Source: Bacillus sp. N1-1 (GTDB lineage Bacteria > Bacillota > Bacilli > Bacillales > Guptibacillaceae). From it: 64,000 bases of DNA. Made by a program: the position numbers and the translations under genes. Shown here piece by piece: positions 60,555 through 64,000 of the stretch; positions within the stretch are counted from its first letter, which is position 1, and each line of letters starts with the position of its first letter. The notes under the pieces are model-generated. The model had not been told where the DNA came from, did not search any database, and saw only the letters and a list, made by a program, of their open reading frames with translations. Location: the NCBI RefSeq assembly GCF_009818105.1, contig NZ_CP046564.1:1364001-1428000 (forward strand), read 5' to 3'.

Positions 60555-61181
60555 GTGTATGTAGATCAACAATCACAAAAAGAGTTGCTAAAGAACAAAG
60601 ACATTGACGAACAAAAAGAAGCGCTCGCGCACATTCTTTCGTTACAACCAGCGGTTACGAAAGCGCTGGAGGTACTCAGCGATGAATTTGATCATGCCTA
60701 TATTGGCGCAGGGTGTATCGTTCAAACCGTCTGGAATCATATGACGAATCGCCCTTTGCATTACGGAATTCATGATCTTGATGTGGTGTATTTTGATGAG
60801 CAGGATGTAAGCTTAGAGAAAGAAGTAGAAATAGAAGAACGGCTACAAACCCTGCTTTCTGATACCCCTTTTAAAATCGATGCAAAAAACGAAGCGCGTG
60901 TTCATCTCTGGTATGAGGAAAAGTTTGGAAAGCGGATCGCACCTTATTCCTCATTAGAAGCAGCGATCAACAGCTGGCCAACAACGGCCACGTCGATCGG
61001 TGTGAAAGTCGATCAAAAGGGAGCGTTTAAAATCTATGCGCCATATGGATTACATGATTTGTTTGGATTGATCATCCGTCCGAACAAGCTCTTGATTTCC
61101 CGTGATGTGTATGAAGCGAAAGTGGCCAAATGGTCAGTGCGGTGGCCGGAGCTTGAGGTCATCTCGTGGGATGAAAGATGA
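60555..61181 (+). CDS. Nucleotidyltransferase-family protein (DUF925-like), paralogue B
   Basis: 208 residues from GTG directly after the lipoprotein stop, with TGGAGG upstream. Motifs GAGCIVQTVWNH, GIHDLDVVYFDEQD (metal aspartates), KNEARVHLWYEEK and PYSSLEAAINSWPTTATSIG repeat the blocks of the protein at 6356-6919. Enzymatic role inferred from the fold only. Confidence 0.87.
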   Translation: MYVDQQSQKELLKNKDIDEQKEALAHILSLQPAVTKALEVLSDEFDHAYIGAGCIVQTVWNHMTNRPLHYGIHDLDVVYFDEQDVSLEKEVEIEERLQTLLSDTPFKIDAKNEARVHLWYEEKFGKRIAPYSSLEAAINSWPTTATSIGVKVDQKGAFKIYAPYGLHDLFGLIIRPNKLLISRDVYEAKVAKWSVRWPELEVISWDER

Positions 61182-61266
61182 CGAAATGAAAACCGCTCCT
61201 CTTAAGGATTTGGTTGTACATAAGTTTTGCGAGGATTTAAAAGTTTAAAAGTAAGTGAGGTTAGGA

Positions 61267-61476
61267 ATGAAAGCCAAAACGTTTTTACACATACTCGGAT
61301 GGGTGATTCTTGGATCATGGCTCATCCATTTTCTAGCGTTCTATTTAATTGATTCAGAAAGAAAGATCTATAGTATTGAAAGTATAATAGAGGGCGTTGT
61401 GTTTATAGTTCTCGTAGTGCCTGTCTATTTTAGCGGTGTTACATTGTATTACAAATTTTTTGATGGAAAGGCATAG
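61267..61476 (+). CDS. Small two-helix membrane protein
   Basis: 69 residues; ATG 61267 follows GTGAGGTTAGG. Two membrane helices (about 5-25 and 38-60). No family recognised. Confidence 0.62.
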   Translation: MKAKTFLHILGWVILGSWLIHFLAFYLIDSERKIYSIESIIEGVVFIVLVVPVYFSGVTLYYKFFDGKA

Positions 61477-61721
61477 GAAGTAAAGTTGGCTGCTGATGAG
61501 AAGAATTAGGATACAACGGGCGCTTTTTCTTAAGCGGCCAACTGTCTCTCTCCTATTGATGGGTGGCGGTGTCTCTCATGGCGGAGAGGAAATACCTTAT
61601 TCGAATTGGTGAACCTAGCAGGAATTCCGGGAAGTGATCTTCACCGGGATCTTTTTGTATACAAAAAGATCCCGGTGATTGACACGAAAGTTAAATGAAA
61701 AAGCCGTTAGTTTAAAGGAGA
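61477..61721. other. Intergenic region with a terminator and a perfect palindrome
   Basis: About 245 bases. It contains a degenerate GGGTGGCGGTGTCTCTCATG element near 61561 (weakly REP-like), a stem CCGGGAAG-N4-CTTC-A-CCGG followed by GATCTTTTT (61627-61655), and a perfect 38-bp palindrome at 61641-61678. No gene seen. Confidence 0.6.
61641..61678. repeat. Perfect 38-bp palindrome
   Basis: Half TCACCGGGATCTTTTTGTA (61641-61659), repeated as its exact complement (61660-61678). Each arm contains a terminator-like GGGATCTTTTT, but the sequence is unrelated to the GGGGTCAGG family. Confidence 0.9.
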
Positions 61722-62309
61722 GTGAATCACATCGCACCATTAAGATTAAAGATGTCGAATTTAGATCTAAGAAAAATTTTGCCGGTAAGTTCTTTGAAAT
61801 TCCCTATGTTGCTGGGAATTGACGGGCTAAGTCGTTCAGGTAAAACGACCTTTGTCACCAAACTGGAGCGTTATTTTAAAACGTTGGGATATCGTTCGGT
61901 TACGTTTCATATCGATGATTACATAGAACCGCGCAATAGACGCTATGATACGGGGCATGCAGAATGGTTTGAATACTACTTTTTGCAGTGGGATACAGCG
62001 AAGCTAAAGGAAGACCTATTTGGAAAAGTGAAAGAGGGAGTAAAACTTGATCAAGGATCTCCTAACGGTGAAAGCCCAGTTGCAGATGTAGTGATCATTG
62101 AAGGTGTTTTCCTTCAAAGAAAAGAATGGCGCGAAGTTTTTGATCGAATGATTTATTTAGATTGTGCGAAAGAGGTGCGATTTCATCGAGAAAGCACAGA
62201 GACACAGAAAAAGATAAAGAAATTTGAAGACCGTTACTGGAAGGCAGAGGAGCATTACTTGGAGAATGTTCGGCCGGTAGAAAAGGCGGATGTTGTAATT
62301 GAATCGTGA
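61722..62309 (+). CDS. Uridine kinase-like P-loop kinase
   Basis: 195 residues. The GTG at 61722 is only a base from AAAGGAG, so ATG 61752 is a real alternative. Walker A GIDGLSRSGKTTF, lid-type HIDDYIEP, DTGHAEWFEYYFLQWD and Walker B DVVIIEGVFL follow the uridine/phosphoribulokinase pattern. Substrate unproven. Confidence 0.82.
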   Translation: MNHIAPLRLKMSNLDLRKILPVSSLKFPMLLGIDGLSRSGKTTFVTKLERYFKTLGYRSVTFHIDDYIEPRNRRYDTGHAEWFEYYFLQWDTAKLKEDLFGKVKEGVKLDQGSPNGESPVADVVIIEGVFLQRKEWREVFDRMIYLDCAKEVRFHRESTETQKKIKKFEDRYWKAEEHYLENVRPVEKADVVIES

Positions 62310-62363
62310 ATCTCTTTTGTTGAGGTCTGTTAAGTAGCGGAGGTTATTGGAGGGTAGGATCGT

Positions 62364-62858
62364 ATGACGATCGCATATGTTCAATGGGGTGCACAGAAAG
62401 TGAAGTTAAGTTGGAACGGCCAAACCGCTCCAGATGGAATTGTGACAAGCGCTCATGGATTCTGTTTCGATAGAAATCAACTTCTACTCGTGAATTTGAA
62501 GCAAAGAGGTTGGGACTTTCCAGGAGGGCATATTGAAAAAGGAGAATCACCTGAGGATTGTTTGGCGCGTGAAGCATTGGAAGAAGGATATGTGAAAGGC
62601 GTAAGTCAATTCATCGGTTCTTTAACGGTCGATCATAGCGAAAATCCGAACTGGAACGAACAGAGCGCTTATCCCAAAGTGGGGTATCAACTTTTCTATC
62701 GAATGGAAATTAGAGAGGTACTATCGTTCAAGGCAGAACATGAATCAATTGATCGCATGTTTATCGACCCGTATCAAGTAGGAGCCTACTACAAGGGGTG
62801 GAATGAGGTGTACCAGGCAATTTTAGAAGCTGCACTAAAATTGGAGGAGAAGAAGTGA
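62364..62858 (+). CDS. NUDIX hydrolase
   Basis: 164 residues, ATG 62364. The NUDIX box GGHIEKGESPEDCLAREALE continues EGYV; the usual EE-x-G is shortened so that tyrosine takes the glycine position, a small deviation. Hydrolyses a nucleoside diphosphate-linked compound. Overlaps the next gene by GTGA. Confidence 0.88.
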   Translation: MTIAYVQWGAQKVKLSWNGQTAPDGIVTSAHGFCFDRNQLLLVNLKQRGWDFPGGHIEKGESPEDCLAREALEEGYVKGVSQFIGSLTVDHSENPNWNEQSAYPKVGYQLFYRMEIREVLSFKAEHESIDRMFIDPYQVGAYYKGWNEVYQAILEAALKLEEKK

Positions 62859-63275
62859 AGAAAAGATGGTGGCTCTCGTTCATTCTGGCAACCGTTCTTC
62901 TTTCGAGCTGCTCAGCTAATGAAAACAAGGTGGCCGAAAAAGGGTCATTTAGGGTTTGGGATCATCAATTCAAATACGAATAAACCTTTGTATTTTTTGT
63001 ATGCTCCGGGTGTGAATTTAGAACCCCAAAATCACAGTGGAGAATCTACTGTTGAACGTTCGATGACGACTTGGGATTATGCGTTTAAAGACAAAAAAGT
63101 AACGCTACCATTAGATGAAGAAAAAGTACTAGCGGCGTATCGGAGTACAACTTCCAACGAGATGAGGATGGTTGATTTGAGTGATCCGAATGACGTGAAA
63201 AAGATGATTCAGGAAGATAGCGAAGTTTTACTCCTCAAGATCCTCATCACTGAACATATAGATGCTCTTCATTAA
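62855..63275 (+). pseudogene. Frameshifted lipoprotein gene
   Basis: GTG 62855, with TTGGAGGAG upstream, opens MKKRWWLSFILATVLLSSCS (lipobox LLSSC) and runs on to NENKVAEKG before stopping at about 62986. The continuation HLGFGIINSNTNKPLYFLYA ... ILITEHIDALH is in the +1 frame and ends at 63275. Removing one G from GAAAAAGGGTC (62938-62948) joins them into one lipoprotein of about 139 residues. Either a real mutation or a sequencing error. Confidence 0.82.
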
Positions 63276-63290
63276 TGATTGGGGTGGTTT

Positions 63291-63380
63291 ATTGGCCAAA
63301 TTCTCATTATATTGGCCAAAACCGAAATATATTGGCCAAAATTAGAATATATTAGCCAAATCTCATTTTTATTGGCCAAA
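63291..63380. repeat. Five-copy ATTGGCCAAA array with exact 20-bp period
   Basis: ATTGGCCAAA begins at 63291, 63311, 63331, 63351 (as ATTAGCCAAA) and 63371. The inner TTGGCCAA is a perfect palindrome. The spacers are AT-rich and not conserved, so only the 10-base core and the phase are kept. It lies 30 bases from the IS end. Confidence 0.92.
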
Positions 63381-63409
63381 ATGAAAAGCTGCCGGGATGG
63401 TCTTACCCC

Positions 63410-64000
63410 TGTCAAGTAGACAGTATAAAAAAACTACGCTGCCAACGCGTGTCGATATTCAATCGGCGCGCGTTGCTTTAATTTCTTCTGGAAACGTCTG
63501 TAGTTATAGTGGTAGATGTAATCCTCGATTGCTTGTCTGATCTCGTTTTCTGTTTTACACTGATTGATGTACAACTTTTCTGTTTTGAGATGCGAAAAGA
63601 AGGACTCAATGCAGGCATTATCCAGGCAGTTTCCTTTGCGAGAGTGGCTGCCCTTAACGCCGTATTCTTCTATTCGTGTGTTGTATGCCTTAGACGTATA
63701 CTGAAAGCCTTGATCCGAATGGAGAACGGCTTTCGTTACGTCTTTTTTCTTTGTCCATTGGGCAACTGTATCTAGTACAAGCGCTAAATCGTTGCGTTTA
63801 GAAAGCTTCCAGCTTACGATCTCATTGTTGAATAAATCTTGAATCACGGATAAGTAATAAAATCGTTTACCATCTGATACATAAGTAATGTCCGTCACCA
63901 TTTTCTGATTCGTTCCATTTGCTTTAAAGTTTCGTTTTAGCCTATTTGGATTGATCACAGACGGAGTGTATCCATGCCTTTTCCTCTTTTTACGAATCAC
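63410..64000 (-). mobile_element. IS3-family (IS150-like) element, one end only
   Basis: The outer end appears to be TGTCAAGTAGACAG at 63410-63423, which on the minus strand closes with CA. The transposase orfB lies inside it and the element runs off the window at 64000, so the other end, orfA and target duplication are unseen. Confidence 0.8.
63434..64000 (-). CDS. IS3-family transposase OrfB, C-terminal 188 residues
   Basis: Cut by the right edge. The integrase core (rve) shows all three catalytic acids: D in MVTDITYV, D in LHSDQGFQYTS and E in LDNACIESFFSHLKTE. The arrangement SRKGNCLDNACIESFF is typical of IS150/IS3 transposases. Normally made as an OrfAB fusion by frameshifting, which cannot be checked here. 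Confidence 0.95.
   Translation of the reverse strand: MIRKKRKRHGYTPSVINPNRLKRNFKANGTNQKMVTDITYVSDGKRFYYLSVIQDLFNNEIVSWKLSKRNDLALVLDTVAQWTKKKDVTKAVLHSDQGFQYTSKAYNTRIEEYGVKGSHSRKGNCLDNACIESFFSHLKTEKLYINQCKTENEIRQAIEDYIYHYNYRRFQKKLKQRAPIEYRHALAA

Noticed and set aside
62919..62945. Independent gene starting at ATG 62919
   Set aside because: No ribosome binding site; the sequence continues the lipoprotein begun at 62855 after a one-base shift.
62935..62950. Programmed frameshift at GAAAAAGGGTC
   Set aside because: The shift needed is +1 and there is no slow codon or stimulatory structure typical of programmed sites; mutation or sequencing error is simpler.
63291..63380. CRISPR-like array
   Set aside because: Spacers are only 10 bases, repeats 10 bases, and there are no cas genes; the period is that of a phased palindrome array.

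Overview
The window reads as chromosomal DNA of a spore-forming, low-to-mid GC Bacillaceae (Bacillus-like). Supporting signs are strong AGGAGG-type ribosome binding sites, frequent TTG/GTG starts, and lineage genes such as spo0M, a ComK-family gene, nasBCDEF, hssRS-hrtBA, a BceRS-BceAB module, gntP and YwqH/YwqI-type proteins. Genus and species cannot be fixed from the sequence alone.

Layout. 0-4.6 kb: a nitrogen-oxide/anaerobiosis signalling block: the 3' end of a NarX-type histidine kinase, a NarL-type regulator, a GAF protein resembling the nitrate sensor NreA, a PAS histidine kinase, a cysteine-free Crp/Fnr regulator, and the convergent di-iron repair gene ric, which carries a well placed Fnr-type box. 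4.7-11 kb: metabolic singletons, lipoproteins, and an ECF sigma factor with its DUF4179-type partner. 11.1-15 kb: a complete heme-stress module (hssR-hssS-hrtB-hrtA). 15.2-17.6 kb: a bacitracin-type ABC exporter with a membrane protein and small XRE regulator. 18-27.8 kb: the full assimilatory nitrate/nitrite cluster (nasB, nasC, transporter, nasD, nasE, nasF) with two TnrA-type boxes; it is bracketed by direct repeats containing the end of the XRE gene, its terminator and a REP-like element. 28-33 kb: a secreted M14 peptidase, a DUF421 protein and a HExxH peptidase. 32.8-37.3 kb: BceRS-BceAB peptide-antibiotic module with a BceR-type operator. 38-40.2 kb: FadR-like regulator plus fatty-acid hydroxylase under two FadR-like operators, and an orphan YwqH/YwqI pair. 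40.6-50 kb: small membrane proteins, lipoproteins, a short ComK-like factor preceded by a cluster of RNA hairpins, a second XRE/membrane-protein module and GNAT enzymes. 50-64 kb: a four-PAS kinase, PadR/HAAS pair, gntP, a CDF metal exporter, a pentapeptide-repeat protein, spo0M, nucleotidyltransferase and NUDIX genes, a frameshifted lipoprotein gene, a five-copy 20-bp-period repeat array, and an IS3-family element running off the right edge.

Two features recur. First, a family of short palindromes (GGGGTCAGG...CCTGACCCC) and a related 40-bp element ending GGGTGGTGACAGGCAC occupy many intergenic gaps, several of them sitting exactly where a terminator is needed. Second, many genes have their real start downstream of the first in-frame start codon, judged from ribosome binding sites. 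No rRNA, tRNA or CRISPR array was recognised. I did not find a clearly unprecedented multi-gene system; the strongest novel-looking items are the direct-repeat-bracketed nas block, the phased TTGGCCAA array, the FadR-like regulator/hydroxylase pair with paired operators, the hairpin cluster upstream of the short ComK gene, and the toxin-less YwqH/YwqI pair.
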